A stretch of 64,000 nt of DNA from Paraburkholderia sp. Tr-20389 (GTDB lineage: Bacteria > Pseudomonadota > Gammaproteobacteria > Burkholderiales > Burkholderiaceae). Below are positions 37,439 to 47,897 of the stretch, piece after piece (within the stretch, counting starts at the first letter, position 1; each line of letters opens with the position of its first letter). The translations under genes were made by a program, and so were the position numbers. Under the pieces are notes generated by a model. That model was not told the origin of the DNA, did no database searches, and was given only the letters and a program-made list of their open reading frames with translations. The stretch spans positions 124,001 through 188,000 of the forward strand of contig NZ_JAAGPD010000011.1 in the NCBI RefSeq assembly GCF_017104565.1, given 5' to 3'.

Positions 37439-37484
37439 GACCTTGTCCCTACTGAAAACTCTTTGAGCGCTTGCAAAGCCTTGA

Positions 37485-37490
37485 ATTATA
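37485..37490 (-). promoter_or_regulatory. candidate -10 box for fmdB-DUF502-aspS
   Basis: A consensus TATAAT on the minus strand, 47 bp upstream of the fmdB start. The -35 position (CAGGGC at a 17-bp spacing) is not conserved, so the promoter call rests on the -10 alone. Confidence 0.45.
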
Positions 37491-37577
37491 GCCGCAAACG
37501 ATGGCCGGCCCTGGAATTCCCGGGGAAACGGCCGGCACAGCGACCGCTCTATCAGATGCGGACGCCGCAGCCGAAGA

Positions 37578-38219
37578 TCAAGCCTTTGCTGGGCCGCGTC
37601 GACGCCACGTCAGCCAGCGCTCCCGCCCGGCGAAGACAGCGATTGAATCGTCGACGGGTTCGTCTTCGACCAGTTCGAAATGGGTCGACATGAGCGCATC
37701 GAGTTCGGCCCCCTCGATGCCGAACGGCGGCCCTTTTTGTGTCGCGCCGATGAAAAAGAAACCGGCGAGCAGTCCGCCCGGCGGCATGAGTTCCGCCATC
37801 CGCGCCAGCCAGTCCGCGCGCCGAGCGGGCGGCAGTGCGCACAGGAACGCCCGTTCGTAGATCCAGCCGGGCTCGAACGGCGGCTGATAAGTGAAGAAGT
37901 CCGCCTCTTCCACCAGACCGGCGTGCGCGCCGAGTTGCGCACGCGCGGCCTCGACGGCATTCGGCGCGAAATCGATCGCGCGGACGGTCCAGCCTTTTTC
38001 CGCGAGCCACCATGCTTCGTACGCGCTCCCGCAACCGGGGATCAGTACGGGCACCGGTGCATGTCGCTCGATGAACGCCTTGAACGCGGACGGCACGCCC
38101 GCCTGATCCCACGGCGTGAAGCCACGCCCGAATCGCTCGTCCCAGAAACCGGGTGCGTTCGGATCGCGGTTTTCAAAGTCGGCCGCCGAAGGAGGAACGG
38201 ACGGACTCTTGTCGCTCAT
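37578..38219 (-). CDS. TPMT-like SAM-dependent methyltransferase
   Basis: A 213-residue class I methyltransferase related to thiopurine S-methyltransferases. The family N-terminus is seen as FWDERFGRGFTPWDQAGVPSAF, motif I as VLIPGCGSAYEAWWLAEKGWTVRAIDFAP, and VEEADFFTY follows. ATG 38219 has a GAGGTG ribosome site. The substrate is unknown. It lies 22 bp after ubiB on the same strand, so it may share the ubiJ-ubiB transcript, but a link to quinone synthesis is not implied by sequence. Confidence 0.82.
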   Translation of the reverse strand: MSDKSPSVPPSAADFENRDPNAPGFWDERFGRGFTPWDQAGVPSAFKAFIERHAPVPVLIPGCGSAYEAWWLAEKGWTVRAIDFAPNAVEAARAQLGAHAGLVEEADFFTYQPPFEPGWIYERAFLCALPPARRADWLARMAELMPPGGLLAGFFFIGATQKGPPFGIEGAELDALMSTHFELVEDEPVDDSIAVFAGRERWLTWRRRGPAKA

Positions 38220-38241
38220 GGAAACACCTCGGGAAATGTGC

Positions 38242-39825
38242 TCAATAGCCGCCGTACGCAATGGCGAGCCACGCGCGAGCCAGCACCGCGCCGATGCCCA
38301 CCGCCACGCCGAACATCAGCAGCCCTTGCAGCAGCCGGTTGGTGCGCTTCTGTTCGAGCAGGATCTGGCGGATCGTTTCGTCGTTGATGCCGCGCTGCTG
38401 CGCATCGTGACGCTGCGCCAGCACGTGATGAATCAGCCGCGGCAGCTGCGGCAGCGTCTTGCTCCACTGCGGCGCCTCGATCTTGAGCCGCTCGTACCAG
38501 CCCTTCGCGCCGATCTGCTCGTTCATCCAGCGCTCGAGGTACGGCTTCGCGGTCTTCCACAAATCGAGTTCCGGATCGAGCGAGCGGCCCAGACCTTCGA
38601 CGTTCAGCATCGTCTTCTGCAGCAGCACGAGCTGCGGCTGGATTTCGACATTGAAACGGCGCGATGTCGAGAAGAGACGCATCAGCACCTGACCGAGCGA
38701 AATGTCTTTCAGCGCGCGATCGAAGTACGGCTCGCACACCGCGCGGATCGCGCTTTCGAGTTCTTCGACGCGCGTTGTTGCCGGCACCCAGCCCGACTCG
38801 AGGTGCAGCGTCGCGACACGGTGATAGTCGCGCTTGAAAAACGCGAGAAAGTTCTGCGCGAGATAGTTCTTATCGAAGTCCGACAAGGCGCCGATGATGC
38901 CGAAATCCAGCGCGATATAACGCCCGAAATGCGCTGGATCGAGACTCACCTGAATGTTGCCGGGGTGCATGTCCGCGTGGAAAAAGCCGTCGCGGAACAC
39001 CTGCGTGAAGAAAATCTCGACGCCCTCGCGCGCCAGCTTCGGAATATCGACGCCCGCCGCGCGCAGCGTATCGACCTGGCTGATCGGCACGCCGACCATC
39101 CGCTCCATGACCAGCACGTTCGCCGTACAGTATTCCCAATACATCTCGGGCACGAGCAGCAGATCGAGACCCGCGAAGTTGCGCCGCAACTGGCTGCCGT
39201 TCGCGGCTTCGCGCATCAGGTCCAGTTCGTCGTGCAAATACTTGTCGAATTCCGCGACCACTTCGCGCGGCTTCAGGCGCTTGCCGTCCGCCCACAGACG
39301 CTCGGCCCACAAGGCGATGTCACGCAACAAGGCCAGATCGGAATCGATCACGGGCAGCATGTTCGGTCGCAACACCTTCACAGCGACCTGCTTGCCTGCG
39401 TGCTGCCCCGTCTTCAGGGTCGCGAAATGGACCTGTGCGATCGATGCGCTCGCCACGGGCACACGTTCGAAGTCGTCGAAAATCGTGTCGACGGGCGCAC
39501 CCAACGACTTTTCGATGATGGCGATCGCCACCGCGGAATCGAAGGGCGGCACCTGGTCTTGCAGCTTCGCGAGTTCGCTGGCGATGTCCGGGCGCAGCAA
39601 ATCGCGGCGCGTGGACAGCACCTGGCCGAACTTCACGAAGATCGGCCCGAGGCTTTCGAGCGCGAGACGCAGCCGCACGCCCGGCGGCTGGTCGAACTTA
39701 CGGCCGATCGTGGTAATGCGCAGCAACAAACGCACGCGGCGGTCGTTGATACGGCTCAGCATCATTTCGTCCAGGCCGAACCGGATGACGGTAAAGAAAA
39801 TCTTGAGAAAACGCAGGAAACGCAT
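38242..39825 (-). CDS. ubiB: ubiquinone biosynthesis ATPase/kinase-like protein UbiB
   Basis: An ADCK/COQ8-type atypical kinase needed for aerobic ubiquinone synthesis. The 527-residue protein has the KxGQ motif in [15 protein letters not shown], the Ala-rich loop [12 protein letters not shown], the catalytic [11 protein letters not shown] and metal-binding [10 protein letters not shown]-terminal membrane anchor follows ([22 protein letters not shown]). It lies 15 bp after ubiJ, its partner gene. Confidence 0.96.
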   Translation of the reverse strand: MRFLRFLKIFFTVIRFGLDEMMLSRINDRRVRLLLRITTIGRKFDQPPGVRLRLALESLGPIFVKFGQVLSTRRDLLRPDIASELAKLQDQVPPFDSAVAIAIIEKSLGAPVDTIFDDFERVPVASASIAQVHFATLKTGQHAGKQVAVKVLRPNMLPVIDSDLALLRDIALWAERLWADGKRLKPREVVAEFDKYLHDELDLMREAANGSQLRRNFAGLDLLLVPEMYWEYCTANVLVMERMVGVPISQVDTLRAAGVDIPKLAREGVEIFFTQVFRDGFFHADMHPGNIQVSLDPAHFGRYIALDFGIIGALSDFDKNYLAQNFLAFFKRDYHRVATLHLESGWVPATTRVEELESAIRAVCEPYFDRALKDISLGQVLMRLFSTSRRFNVEIQPQLVLLQKTMLNVEGLGRSLDPELDLWKTAKPYLERWMNEQIGAKGWYERLKIEAPQWSKTLPQLPRLIHHVLAQRHDAQQRGINDETIRQILLEQKRTNRLLQGLLMFGVAVGIGAVLARAWLAIAYGGY

Positions 39826-39840
39826 GGTTGAGCCCGGTGA

Positions 39841-40485
39841 CTAGCGCGTGCCGCGCGGCGTGGCGGCGGCGCCCGGCGCACGAGCGCCACGGGCTACGAC
39901 CTTCTGTTCAAGACGCTCGATGCGCTTCTCGACCCGCGCCAGCGCATCGCGGGCACGCGCCAGTTCGGCGTTGAAATCGTCGAGTGCGGCGCGCCGCACG
40001 AGCTGCGGGTTTTCGTCCAACAGATACTCGGCGACCGATTCGAGCAGATTGCGGCCCGTACGCAGTGCATGATCGCCGACCGTGCGCGCCGCCGACGCAA
40101 TCCGCCATGCGGGCCCATCGCCCACCAGCTTCGCCAGATCTTCTTCGGGCTCCCACCGCAGATGCTCTGCCAGCTTTGCAATGGCCGTAGCGAACTCGGC
40201 GTCGCCTTCGATCTTCACGTGCTTCATCACGGCCGCCTGGCCGCCTTGCAGAAACGCGGGAACGGCGTCCGAGGGCACGGCGACCGTGACGTCGAACGTG
40301 TGCGCTTCGCTTTCGTCGACAGCGCTCAGATAGCCGTCCGGCTGAACCAGCAGGATCAGCGTGATGGGAGGACAGGACAGCCGTGCGGTCTTGCCGGCAT
40401 ATGGGGTGAGACGTTCGCGCGCCCACGTTTCGCGAGCGAGCAGATGGTTGACGGCAGCAGCGAAGGGCTTGGCGGCAAGGGTCAT
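39841..40485 (-). CDS. ubiJ: ubiquinone biosynthesis accessory factor UbiJ (SCP2 domain)
   Basis: A lipid-binding scaffold of the aerobic Ubi complex. The 214-residue protein has an SCP2-like domain (residues 5-110, with QGGQAAVMKHVKIEGDAEFATAIAKLAEHL) and a C-terminal coiled coil (FNAELARARDALARVEKRIERLEQKV), the normal UbiJ layout. It is directly followed by ubiB. A terminator immediately upstream separates it from the Tim44-like gene, so it probably has its own promoter. Confidence 0.92.
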   Translation of the reverse strand: MTLAAKPFAAAVNHLLARETWARERLTPYAGKTARLSCPPITLILLVQPDGYLSAVDESEAHTFDVTVAVPSDAVPAFLQGGQAAVMKHVKIEGDAEFATAIAKLAEHLRWEPEEDLAKLVGDGPAWRIASAARTVGDHALRTGRNLLESVAEYLLDENPQLVRRAALDDFNAELARARDALARVEKRIERLEQKVVARGARAPGAAATPRGTR

Positions 40486-40492
40486 CGGCAGT

Positions 40493-40532
40493 GGAAAGAG
40501 AAAACCCGCGCCGGCGACTGCCGACGCGGGTT
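40493..40532 (-). terminator. intrinsic terminator after the Tim44-like gene
   Basis: The arms AACCCGCG (40503-40510) and CGCGGGTT (40525-40532) enclose a smaller GGC/GCC hairpin. Read on the minus strand the stem is followed by TTTTCTCTTT (40504 down to 40493). It separates ubiE-Tim44 from ubiJ-ubiB. Confidence 0.7.
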
Positions 40533-40593
40533 CCTATTGTAACGTCCGTTCGCTTCGAGCCTGGCTCTGCCGAACGGCTAATCCTTTACGGGA

Positions 40594-41589
40594 TCAGTGG
40601 AGGTTCACCTGCTGGATACCGGCGAGCAGCCAGCCTTCGCCATTGCGCTTCGACAGGTTCCAGATTTCTTCGAACGGTTCTGCCGACCCGCCCGACGTTT
40701 CGCGGATCAGACCGTGGAAGCGCACGCTGGCCAGGTACTCGCTGCCGCGATCCTCGACGCCCAGCAGATTGGCGTCGAGCTTCACGACGTCGGTCTGGTT
40801 TTTCTCGGCGCCGCGCGAACTCAGGTCGACTCTCACTTCCGCGAACATTTCAGGCGTCGTGAACTCGCGGATGTCGTCCATGTTGCCTGCGTCCCACGCG
40901 GCCTGCAGGCGCACGAAGTAGACCTTCGCGTTGCGCAGGAAGGCTTCCGAGTCGAAACCAGCCGGAACTGCCGGCGTCGCGGCGACGTCGGGCGTCGTCA
41001 GCGGATTGCCCTGCGGTCCGAGGTACGAGCCCGTCGGCGGCGCGGTGTAGCGCGGTTCCTGCGAGTAGCCCGTGCCGCCCGCGTTCAGCGTCGGCGAGCC
41101 GCCTGCATAGGCCGGCGTCTGCGCGTCGCGCTTGCGGCCGACGAACTTGCGGATCAGCCAGATGGCGACGAACGCGATCAGCGCGATCACGATCATGTTC
41201 GCCATCATGCCGGCGAACGCCTCGCCCAGACCAAAGTGCGACAGCAACGCGGCGATGCCGAGGCCAGCCGCGAGACCGGCGATCGGCCCGAGCCAGCGCG
41301 AACGATTAGGCTGCGCGGCAGGCGTGGGCGGCGGCGTGGCGGGACGCTGCTGCTGCATGGCCTGCGACGGCGCGCCCGGCGACTGCGAAGGCGACGGTGC
41401 CGTCTGCTGACTCGGTTGGGTGACGTTCGACTGACGCCCGATACTGCGGCCGCCGCCCATGCGTTTCGCTTCGGCGTCGAGCGAGGCCAGCGTGCCGACT
41501 GAGATCAGGCCGACCATCGCGATCAGTCCGATTCTCCTCGCCCAAGCCCCCTTAACCTTACAACGAGATGACAGATTCGAATCAGACAT
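40594..41589 (-). CDS. Tim44-like domain membrane protein
   Basis: A 331-residue protein with an N-terminal signal-like helix (IGLIAMVGLISVGTLASLDAEA), a Gln/Pro/Ser-rich linker, two helices (about residues 98-150, including IAGLAAGLGIAALLSHFG and ANMIVIALIAFVAIWLI) and a C-terminal Tim44-like domain (FDSEAFLRNAKVYFVRLQAAWDAGNMDDIREFTTPEMFAEV). The ATG at about 41589 follows an AAAGGAAAT ribosome site. Bacterial Tim44-like proteins are poorly characterised. Its position between ubiE and ubiJ is notable. Confidence 0.85.
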   Translation of the reverse strand: MSDSNLSSRCKVKGAWARRIGLIAMVGLISVGTLASLDAEAKRMGGGRSIGRQSNVTQPSQQTAPSPSQSPGAPSQAMQQQRPATPPPTPAAQPNRSRWLGPIAGLAAGLGIAALLSHFGLGEAFAGMMANMIVIALIAFVAIWLIRKFVGRKRDAQTPAYAGGSPTLNAGGTGYSQEPRYTAPPTGSYLGPQGNPLTTPDVAATPAVPAGFDSEAFLRNAKVYFVRLQAAWDAGNMDDIREFTTPEMFAEVRVDLSSRGAEKNQTDVVKLDANLLGVEDRGSEYLASVRFHGLIRETSGGSAEPFEEIWNLSKRNGEGWLLAGIQQVNLH

Positions 41590-41626
41590 TTTCTCAATTT
41601 CCTTTAAAAACGAGAGGTTAGAGACA

Positions 41627-42358
41627 TTAGTATTTCGTCCCCACATGCAAGGCTACCACGCCAGCTGACAAATTGTAATATTTGACGGCATCGAGGCCAG
41701 CTTGTTCCATCATCGTCTTCAAAGTTTCCTGGTCCGGATGCATCCGGATCGATTCCGCGAGGTAGCGATAGCTCTCGGCGTCCTTGGCGAAGCGATCGCC
41801 GAGCCACGGAAGCACCTTAAAAGAATAGACGTCGTAGGCCTTTTTGAGCGGATCCCAGACCTTCGAGAATTCCAGCACGAGCAGGCGCCCGGCCGGTTTC
41901 AGCACGCGGCGCATTTCGGCGAGCGCGGCGTCCTTGTGCGTCATGTTCCGTAAGCCGAATGCCACCGTGACCACGTCGAAGTAGTTGTCGGGAAACGGGA
42001 TCTTTTCGGCGTCGCACAGCAGTGTCGGCGTGATGACGCCTTTGTCGATCAGGCGATCGCGGCCCACGCGCAGCATCGATTCGTTGATGTCCGTGTGCCA
42101 CACTTCGCCCGTCTCCCCCGCCCGCTTCGCGAACGCCTTCGACAGGTCGCCCGTGCCGCCCGCGATGTCGAGCACCTTGAAGCCCGGCCGCACGTTGGCC
42201 TGCGCAATCGTGAACGCCTTCCACGCGCGGTGCAGCCCGCCCGACATCAGGTCGTTCATCAGGTCATAGTTGGAGGCGACCGAGTGGAACACACCGGCCA
42301 CTTTCTTCGCTTTTTCCTGTTCGTCGACTGTCTGATAGCCGAAGTGGGTTTTGGTCAT
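41627..42358 (-). CDS. ubiE: ubiquinone/menaquinone C-methyltransferase UbiE
   Basis: Methylates the demethylated benzoquinol ring in ubiquinone synthesis. The 243-residue protein starts [39 protein letters not shown], carries SAM motif I in [16 protein letters not shown], and has the UbiE block [27 protein letters not shown]. There is a good ribosome site (AAAGGACGAAG). It heads the ubiE-Tim44 pair and follows the DUF971 and HIT genes on the same strand. Confidence 0.97.
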   Translation of the reverse strand: MTKTHFGYQTVDEQEKAKKVAGVFHSVASNYDLMNDLMSGGLHRAWKAFTIAQANVRPGFKVLDIAGGTGDLSKAFAKRAGETGEVWHTDINESMLRVGRDRLIDKGVITPTLLCDAEKIPFPDNYFDVVTVAFGLRNMTHKDAALAEMRRVLKPAGRLLVLEFSKVWDPLKKAYDVYSFKVLPWLGDRFAKDAESYRYLAESIRMHPDQETLKTMMEQAGLDAVKYYNLSAGVVALHVGTKY

Positions 42359-42427
42359 CGCGCTTCGTCCTTTCGCGTATTCTGAAAATTGTTGCGCCGC
42401 ACCCAGGCGGCGCGCCGCCGAATCGTA

Positions 42428-42841
42428 TCAGTGTCTGTGGCCGTGCGCTGGACTGGATACGGACATCGGCGCATCGCGGTCGACGCCCGCCGCCTGAAGT
42501 TTGTCGAAATACTCGGCCCAGAGTTCGTCCTGGCGGGTCGCGAGATCCCACAGCAAATCCCACGAGTAGATGCCCGTGTTGTGGCCGTCGGAGAAAGTGG
42601 GCTGCAGCGCATAGTTGCCGACGCCCTCGAGCGCCGTGATCGTCACTTCGCGCTTACCCGTCTGCAACGTTTCCTGGCCGGGACCGTGGCCGCGCACTTC
42701 CGCCGACGGCGAATAGACGCGCATCAGCTCGAACGGCACGCGGTAACTGTTGCCGTTCGCATACTGCAGTTCCAGCACGCGCGATACGGCATGAACGACG
42801 ACGCCGGTGGGCACCGGCGTGTCGGGTGTCAATCCACTCAT
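42428..42841 (-). CDS. DUF971 (gamma-butyrobetaine hydroxylase-like N-terminal) protein
   Basis: A 137-residue stand-alone DUF971 protein. Recognisable segments: RVLELQYANGNSYRVPFELMRVYSPSAEVRGHG and the ending VGNYALQPTFSDGHNTGIYSWDLLWDL. This domain binds zinc or iron at the N-terminus of gamma-butyrobetaine hydroxylase, and stand-alone copies have been linked to Fe-S assembly. The protein ends in a His-rich tail (HGHRH). It sits 7 bp downstream of the HIT gene and upstream of ubiE. Confidence 0.85.
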   Translation of the reverse strand: MSGLTPDTPVPTGVVVHAVSRVLELQYANGNSYRVPFELMRVYSPSAEVRGHGPGQETLQTGKREVTITALEGVGNYALQPTFSDGHNTGIYSWDLLWDLATRQDELWAEYFDKLQAAGVDRDAPMSVSSPAHGHRH

Positions 42842-42848
42842 GATGACC

Positions 42849-43277
42849 TCAGGCGAGAGCGTGTTCGATTTCGCCGCGCACCGCTTCGCGCAGCAGCGTC
42901 GCCTGCGCGCGCCGCTGCGACAGCATCGCCTCGGAGACGGTGCGCTGGCGTGGTGCCCAGATGGGCAGCGGGAAATGCGCGTCGTTGGAGAAGCGCGGGA
43001 TCACGTGCCAGTGCACGTGCGGTACCTGGTTGCCGAGGCTTGCCAGGTTTACCTTGACGGGGTGCAGGATGCGCCGGATCGCGCGCTCGACCGCGTACAC
43101 CACGCGCATCACGCGATCGCGCTCGGCATCGCCCAGATCGGAGAACTCGGCGACGTGCCGATTCCAGATCACGCGGCAAAAGCCGGGGTAGTCGTGTTCG
43201 TCGGCGAGGACGACACGCAGCGTGTCGTCCTGCCACAGCACATCGCCGCCGTCCTCACGGCAGAAGATACAGTCCAT
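42849..43277 (-). CDS. HIT-family nucleotide-binding protein
   Basis: A 142-residue histidine-triad protein. The catalytic motif is HVHWHVIP, and CIFCREDGG at the N-terminus is a usual opening. Members hydrolyse nucleotide phosphoramidates or dinucleoside polyphosphates; the exact substrate is not clear. ATG 43277 with a GAGGACG ribosome site is preferred over a TTG 12 bp upstream. It is followed by the DUF971 gene 7 bp later. Confidence 0.88.
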   Translation of the reverse strand: MDCIFCREDGGDVLWQDDTLRVVLADEHDYPGFCRVIWNRHVAEFSDLGDAERDRVMRVVYAVERAIRRILHPVKVNLASLGNQVPHVHWHVIPRFSNDAHFPLPIWAPRQRTVSEAMLSQRRAQATLLREAVRGEIEHALA

Positions 43278-43309
43278 CGTCGTCCTCAAGCGGAACCTTT
43301 ATCGTGCCA

Positions 43310-46300
43310 TTAGACCAGCACGCGCTCGATTCCGCCATTGTTCGCATGCTGAACGTAATCGGCCATCCAGTTCTCGCCGAGCACGTGTCGCGCGATTTCG
43401 ACGACGATGTAGTCCGCTTCGACGTTCGCGTCTTCGTTGTAGCGCGACAGGCCTTGCAGGCAGGACGGGCAGCTCGTCAGGATCTTGACGTCCGTCGTTG
43501 CGCCGTTCCCGCCATTCGCACCGTTCGGCTGCGGACCGTCGCCTGCCTTGAGCACCGAACCCGCCGGCGCACCGGCTGCGCCTGCCGCCGCGTTCGCCAT
43601 GTTGGTCGCGTTCGCGCCTGCGTCGGCGACGACGGGAATACCGCGCAGCTTTGCCGCACCCTTGCGGATTTCCTCTTCCTTACGGAAGCGCACCTGCGTC
43701 GATATGTCGGGGCGCGTGACGGCCAGCGTGCCCGACTCGCCGCAGCAGCGGTCGTTCTTCTCGATCTTGTAGCCGTCGTTCTTCTCGGTGCCCATCAGTT
43801 CGTTGACGAGCTTGACTGGGTCGATCGTCTTGATCGGCGTGTGGCATGGGTCGTGGTACATGTAGCGCGTGCCCGTCACGCCATCGAGCTTGATGCCCTT
43901 CTCCAGCAGGAATTCGTGGATGTCGATGATCCGGCAGCCCGGGAAGATCTTCTCGAATTCGTAGCCGGCCAGCTGGTCGTAACACGTGCCGCACGACACC
44001 ACCACCGTCTTGATGTCGAGATAGTTCAGCGTGTTCGCGACGCGGTGGAACAGCACGCGGTTATCCGTGACGATCTGCTCGGCCTTGTCGAACTGGCCCG
44101 AGCCGCGCTGCGGATAGCCGCAGCACAGATAGCCCGGCGGCAACACCGTTTGCACACCCGCTTCCCACAGCATCGCCTGCGTCGCGAGACCGACCTGCGA
44201 GAACAGGCGCTCGGAACCACAGCCGGGGAAGTAGAACACCGCTTCCGAATCGACGGTCGTCGTTTTCGGATTGCGGATGATCGGGACGATCTTGTTGTCC
44301 TCGATGTCGAGCAGCGCGCGCGCCGTTTTCTTCGGCAGGTTGCCCGGCATCTTCTTGTTGACGAAGTGAATCACCTGCTCGACGACGGGCGGCTTGCCCG
44401 TCGTTGCGGGCGGATGCGCCGTCTGCTTCTTGACGAGTTTCTTCAGCACCTCATTGCCGAGGCGTTGCGCCTTGTAGCCGACGCCCATCATCGCGGTGCG
44501 CGCGAGATTGATGGTCTGCGGATTCGTCGCGTTGAGGAAGAACATGCCCGCCGCGTTGCCCGCGTTGAACTTCTTCTTGCCCATCTTGCGCAGCAGGTTG
44601 CGCATGTTCATCGTGACGTCGCCGAAGTCGATCTTCACCGGGCACGGCGTCACGCACTTGTGGCAGACAGTGCAGTGATCGGCGACATCGTTGAATTCGT
44701 CCCAATGCTTGATCGACACGCCACGGCGCGTTTGCTCTTCATACAGGAACGCCTCGACCAGCAGGGAGGTGGCGAGAATCTTGTTGCGCGGGCTGTAGAG
44801 CAGGTTCGCACGCGGCACGTGCGTCGCGCAGACGGGCTTGCACTTGCCGCAGCGCAGGCAGTCCTTCACCGAATCGGCGATCGCGCCGATATCGGACTGC
44901 TGCATGATCAGCGATTCATAGCCCATCAGCCCGAACGACGGCGTGTACGCGTTGCGCAGGTCCGCGCCTTCGAGCAGCTTGCCCTTGTTGAAGCGGCCAT
45001 GCGGGTCGACGCGCTGCTTGTACGCGCGGAATTCGCCGATCTCGTCTTCCGTCAGGAACTCGAGCTTCGTAATGCCGATGCCGTGCTCGCCGGAAATCAC
45101 GCCGTCAAGCGAACGCGCGAGCTTCATGATGCGCGCCACTGCGACGTGCGCGTCCTGCAGCATTTCGTAGTTGTCGGAGTTGACGGGGATGTTCGTGTGA
45201 ACATTGCCGTCGCCCGCGTGCATGTGCAGCGCGACGAACACACGGCCACGCAGCACCTGTTTGTGGATGGCCTGCGCTTCATCGAGGATCGGCTTGAACT
45301 CGCCGCCATTGAAGATCTGACGCAGTTCCGCGCGGATCTCCTGCTTCCACGACACACGCACCGTGCGGTCCTGCACGATATGGAAGACGTTCGCGTCCGG
45401 CTGGTCGTCGACGCGGTCCGCGAACTTCTCCGCGAGGGCCGCGTAGCCGAGTTGCACCAGATAGTGCTGCGCTTCGCGCAACGACAGGTCGAGCTTGTCG
45501 CGCAGGAATTCCCAGCGCTTCTTCACATGGCCGAGCAGTTCGAGCGCTTGATGCACGCGGTCTTCGAGCAGTTCGGCGCTCGGGATTTCGTTCGCGTCGT
45601 CGCTCTTGCCGAGCGGCAGCTTGCCGCTCTTGAAGAACGCTTCGAGGGCGTCGACCAGTTGCAGCTTGTTCTTGATCGACAGCTCGATGTTGATGCGCTC
45701 GATGCCGTCCGTGTATTCGCCCATACGGTTCAGGGGAATCACGACGTCTTCGTTGATCTTGAACGCGTTGGTGTGCTTCGCGATCGCGGCCGTGCGGCTG
45801 CGATCGAGCCAGAAGCGCTTGCGCGCCTCGGCGCTCACGGCCACGAAGCCTTCGCCGCTCTTGCCGTTGGCCATGCGGATCACTTCGGAGGTCGCCGTGG
45901 CGACCGCGTCCGCGTCGTTGCCGACGATGTCGCCGATCAGCACCATCTTCGGAAACGCATTGCGCTTGCTCTTCGTCGCGTAGCCGACGGCACGCAGATA
46001 ACGTTCGTCGAGGTGCTCGAGACCCGCGAGAATCGCGCCGCCTTGCTTCGACGTCTCGAACAGATAGTCCTTGATTTCGACGATGCTCGGAATCGCCTCG
46101 CGCGCCTGGCCGAAGAACTCCAGGCAAACCGTGCGCGTGTGCGCGGGCATCTTATGCAGCACCCAGCGCGCCGACGTGATGAGGCCGTCGCAGCCTTCCT
46201 TCTGGATGCCCGGCAGACCCGCGAGGAATTTGTCCGTCACGTCCTTGCCGAGACCTTCCTTGCGGAAGCGCCGGCCTTCGATGTCGAGCAGTTCCGTGCG

Positions 46301-47428
46301 CAGCAGCTTTTCGCCCGGCGCGTACTCGCCGTCGAACCACTTCAGTTCGAAGCGCGCGACGGGGATGTCGTGAATCTTGCCGAGGTTGTGATCGAGACGC
46401 GTGACTTCGAGCCAGTTGCCTTCCGGGTCGACCATCCGCCACCAGGCGAGATTGTCGAGCGCCGTGCCCCACAGCACGGCCTTCTTGCCGCCCGCGTTCA
46501 TCGCGACGTTGCCGCCGATGCACGAAGCGTCCAGCGAGGTGGGATCGACGGCGAACACATAGCCCGCCTGCTCGGCCGCTTCCGTCACACGGCGCGTGAC
46601 GACGCCCGCGCCGGAGAAGATGGTCGGCACCTTGTGCGCGACGCCGGGCAGCTCCGTCAGTTCGACGGCGCCGAGTTGTTCGAGCTTTTCCGTGTTGATG
46701 ACGGCGGAGAACGGCGTGAGCGGCACCGCGCCGCCCGTGTAACCCGTGCCGCCGCCACGCGGAATCACGGTCAGACCGAGTTCGAAACACGCCTTGATGA
46801 GACCGGCGATCTCGGCTTCCGTGTCCGGCGTCAGCACGACGAACGGGTATTCGACACGCCAGTCGGTCGCGTCCGTCACATGCGAGACACGCGCGATACC
46901 GTCGAAGCGGATGTTGTCCTTCTGCGTCTGGCGGCCCAGCACTTTGGTCGCGCGGCGGCGCAGTTCTGCCATCTTGTCGAACTCGCTGGCGAACGCATCG
47001 ACGGCGCGGCGGGCAGCGGCGACCAGCGTTTCGACGCGCGCGGCACGGCCGACGCCCGCTTCGTCGGTATGTTCGACGAGGTCGGCGCGGCGGCGCTTTT
47101 CGATTTCCGTGAGACGGTGGTTCAACGCTTCGATCAGCAGCGCGCGACGTTTCGGGTTGTCGAGCAGGTCGTCCTGCAGGTAGGGATTACGACGCACGAC
47201 CCAGATATCGCCGAGGACTTCGTACAACATACGCGCCGAGCGGCCGGTACGGCGCTCGCTGCGCAGTTCGTCGAGCGCGGCCCATGCTTCGTCGCCGAGC
47301 AGGCGGATGACGATTTCGCGGTCGGAGAACGACGTGTAGTTGTACGGGATTTCGCGCAGACGCGGTTCGGCGTCGGCGGCAACGGTGGCGGCGGCGCCGT
47401 GCGGATCGAAAACTTGAGGTGCGTTCAT
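43310..47428 (-). CDS. giant FAD-linked oxidase with Fe-S and CCG domains (DUF3683 type)
   Basis: A 1372-residue oxidoreductase related to D-2-hydroxyacid dehydrogenases (YdiJ/Dld3-like). Order: an N-terminal region of about 180 residues (DUF3683-like), an FAD-binding domain with the phosphate loop [16 protein letters not shown] (about 223-237), the FAD-oxidase C domain ([15 protein letters not shown]), two 4Fe-4S motifs ([11 protein letters not shown] near 855, [12 protein letters not shown] near 916), and two CCG modules ([11 protein letters not shown] near 1100, CCGESGT near 1225). It is a natural fusion of subunits that are separate in glycolate oxidase. A Gly/Ala/Asn-rich insert sits between the last CCG and CPSC. 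Substrate unknown; probably an L- or D-2-hydroxyacid. Confidence 0.88.
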   Translation of the reverse strand: MNAPQVFDPHGAAATVAADAEPRLREIPYNYTSFSDREIVIRLLGDEAWAALDELRSERRTGRSARMLYEVLGDIWVVRRNPYLQDDLLDNPKRRALLIEALNHRLTEIEKRRRADLVEHTDEAGVGRAARVETLVAAARRAVDAFASEFDKMAELRRRATKVLGRQTQKDNIRFDGIARVSHVTDATDWRVEYPFVVLTPDTEAEIAGLIKACFELGLTVIPRGGGTGYTGGAVPLTPFSAVINTEKLEQLGAVELTELPGVAHKVPTIFSGAGVVTRRVTEAAEQAGYVFAVDPTSLDASCIGGNVAMNAGGKKAVLWGTALDNLAWWRMVDPEGNWLEVTRLDHNLGKIHDIPVARFELKWFDGEYAPGEKLLRTELLDIEGRRFRKEGLGKDVTDKFLAGLPGIQKEGCDGLITSARWVLHKMPAHTRTVCLEFFGQAREAIPSIVEIKDYLFETSKQGGAILAGLEHLDERYLRAVGYATKSKRNAFPKMVLIGDIVGNDADAVATATSEVIRMANGKSGEGFVAVSAEARKRFWLDRSRTAAIAKHTNAFKINEDVVIPLNRMGEYTDGIERINIELSIKNKLQLVDALEAFFKSGKLPLGKSDDANEIPSAELLEDRVHQALELLGHVKKRWEFLRDKLDLSLREAQHYLVQLGYAALAEKFADRVDDQPDANVFHIVQDRTVRVSWKQEIRAELRQIFNGGEFKPILDEAQAIHKQVLRGRVFVALHMHAGDGNVHTNIPVNSDNYEMLQDAHVAVARIMKLARSLDGVISGEHGIGITKLEFLTEDEIGEFRAYKQRVDPHGRFNKGKLLEGADLRNAYTPSFGLMGYESLIMQQSDIGAIADSVKDCLRCGKCKPVCATHVPRANLLYSPRNKILATSLLVEAFLYEEQTRRGVSIKHWDEFNDVADHCTVCHKCVTPCPVKIDFGDVTMNMRNLLRKMGKKKFNAGNAAGMFFLNATNPQTINLARTAMMGVGYKAQRLGNEVLKKLVKKQTAHPPATTGKPPVVEQVIHFVNKKMPGNLPKKTARALLDIEDNKIVPIIRNPKTTTVDSEAVFYFPGCGSERLFSQVGLATQAMLWEAGVQTVLPPGYLCCGYPQRGSGQFDKAEQIVTDNRVLFHRVANTLNYLDIKTVVVSCGTCYDQLAGYEFEKIFPGCRIIDIHEFLLEKGIKLDGVTGTRYMYHDPCHTPIKTIDPVKLVNELMGTEKNDGYKIEKNDRCCGESGTLAVTRPDISTQVRFRKEEEIRKGAAKLRGIPVVADAGANATNMANAAAGAAGAPAGSVLKAGDGPQPNGANGGNGATTDVKILTSCPSCLQGLSRYNEDANVEADYIVVEIARHVLGENWMADYVQHANNGGIERVLV

Positions 47429-47836
47429 GTTTGGACGACTCGGTAGGTCAGCGGCGCGCGCTCATTACTGAGGCCCGCTGACAGTGCGCGTGGGGCGCAA
47501 TGCTGGAAATCTTTCTAGTGTGCGAAGCCGCAACCGGCAGGCCAGCGCCCGGGATCGCCGGGGAAATGGCTGGAACGTGGGTGGCCGGTCGCCTCGCCGC
47601 GCTCAGATATAGCTACGCGATCGTGCGTGCCGCACATGCCGCTGCGCCGCGGGGCGAGCCTCACGCGGGACGGGCATCAAATGGGCGATCCGAGGCTGCC
47701 AATGCATCTTCCGATCTTCCGATCCTTGTTCCAAAATAGGATTCTACCGCAGGATGCCGGCGTGCGTTCGCCGGCCGATGTCGGCGCGGTAAGCCTTTGC
47801 GAGTTGGCTTTTGCGAATTCGTCGTTGAGATGTCTT
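47429..47836. other. intergenic region upstream of the FAD oxidase, no gene seen
   Basis: About 400 bp between the FAD oxidase start and the repeats near element 4. On the minus strand TAGAAT (47746-47741) followed by a T-rich stretch could be a -10 box for the oxidase gene, with no good -35 and a long leader of about 300 nt. Nothing else is recognised. Confidence 0.35.
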
Positions 47837-47879
47837 TCTGCGACGCAGTTTTTTTGTCTGCGACGCAGTCGCCATTCTG
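47837..47879 (+). repeat. short direct repeats with hairpin core, left of element 4
   Basis: A truncated (47837-47848) and a complete (47857-47879) copy of the 23-bp unit seen beside element 1, containing GCGACGCAGTCGC and ending ATTCTGG. A T-run separates the two. Both elements with this flank have the A arm on the left. Confidence 0.7.
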
Positions 47880-47897
47880 GGTTTTCTTTTTTTCTTC

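Noticed and set aside
43304-47446. A 1380-codon open frame on the + strand covering the whole FAD oxidase
   Set aside because: The minus-strand protein has intact FAD and Fe-S motifs; the antisense product has no recognisable domain and the same reverse-complement composition bias.
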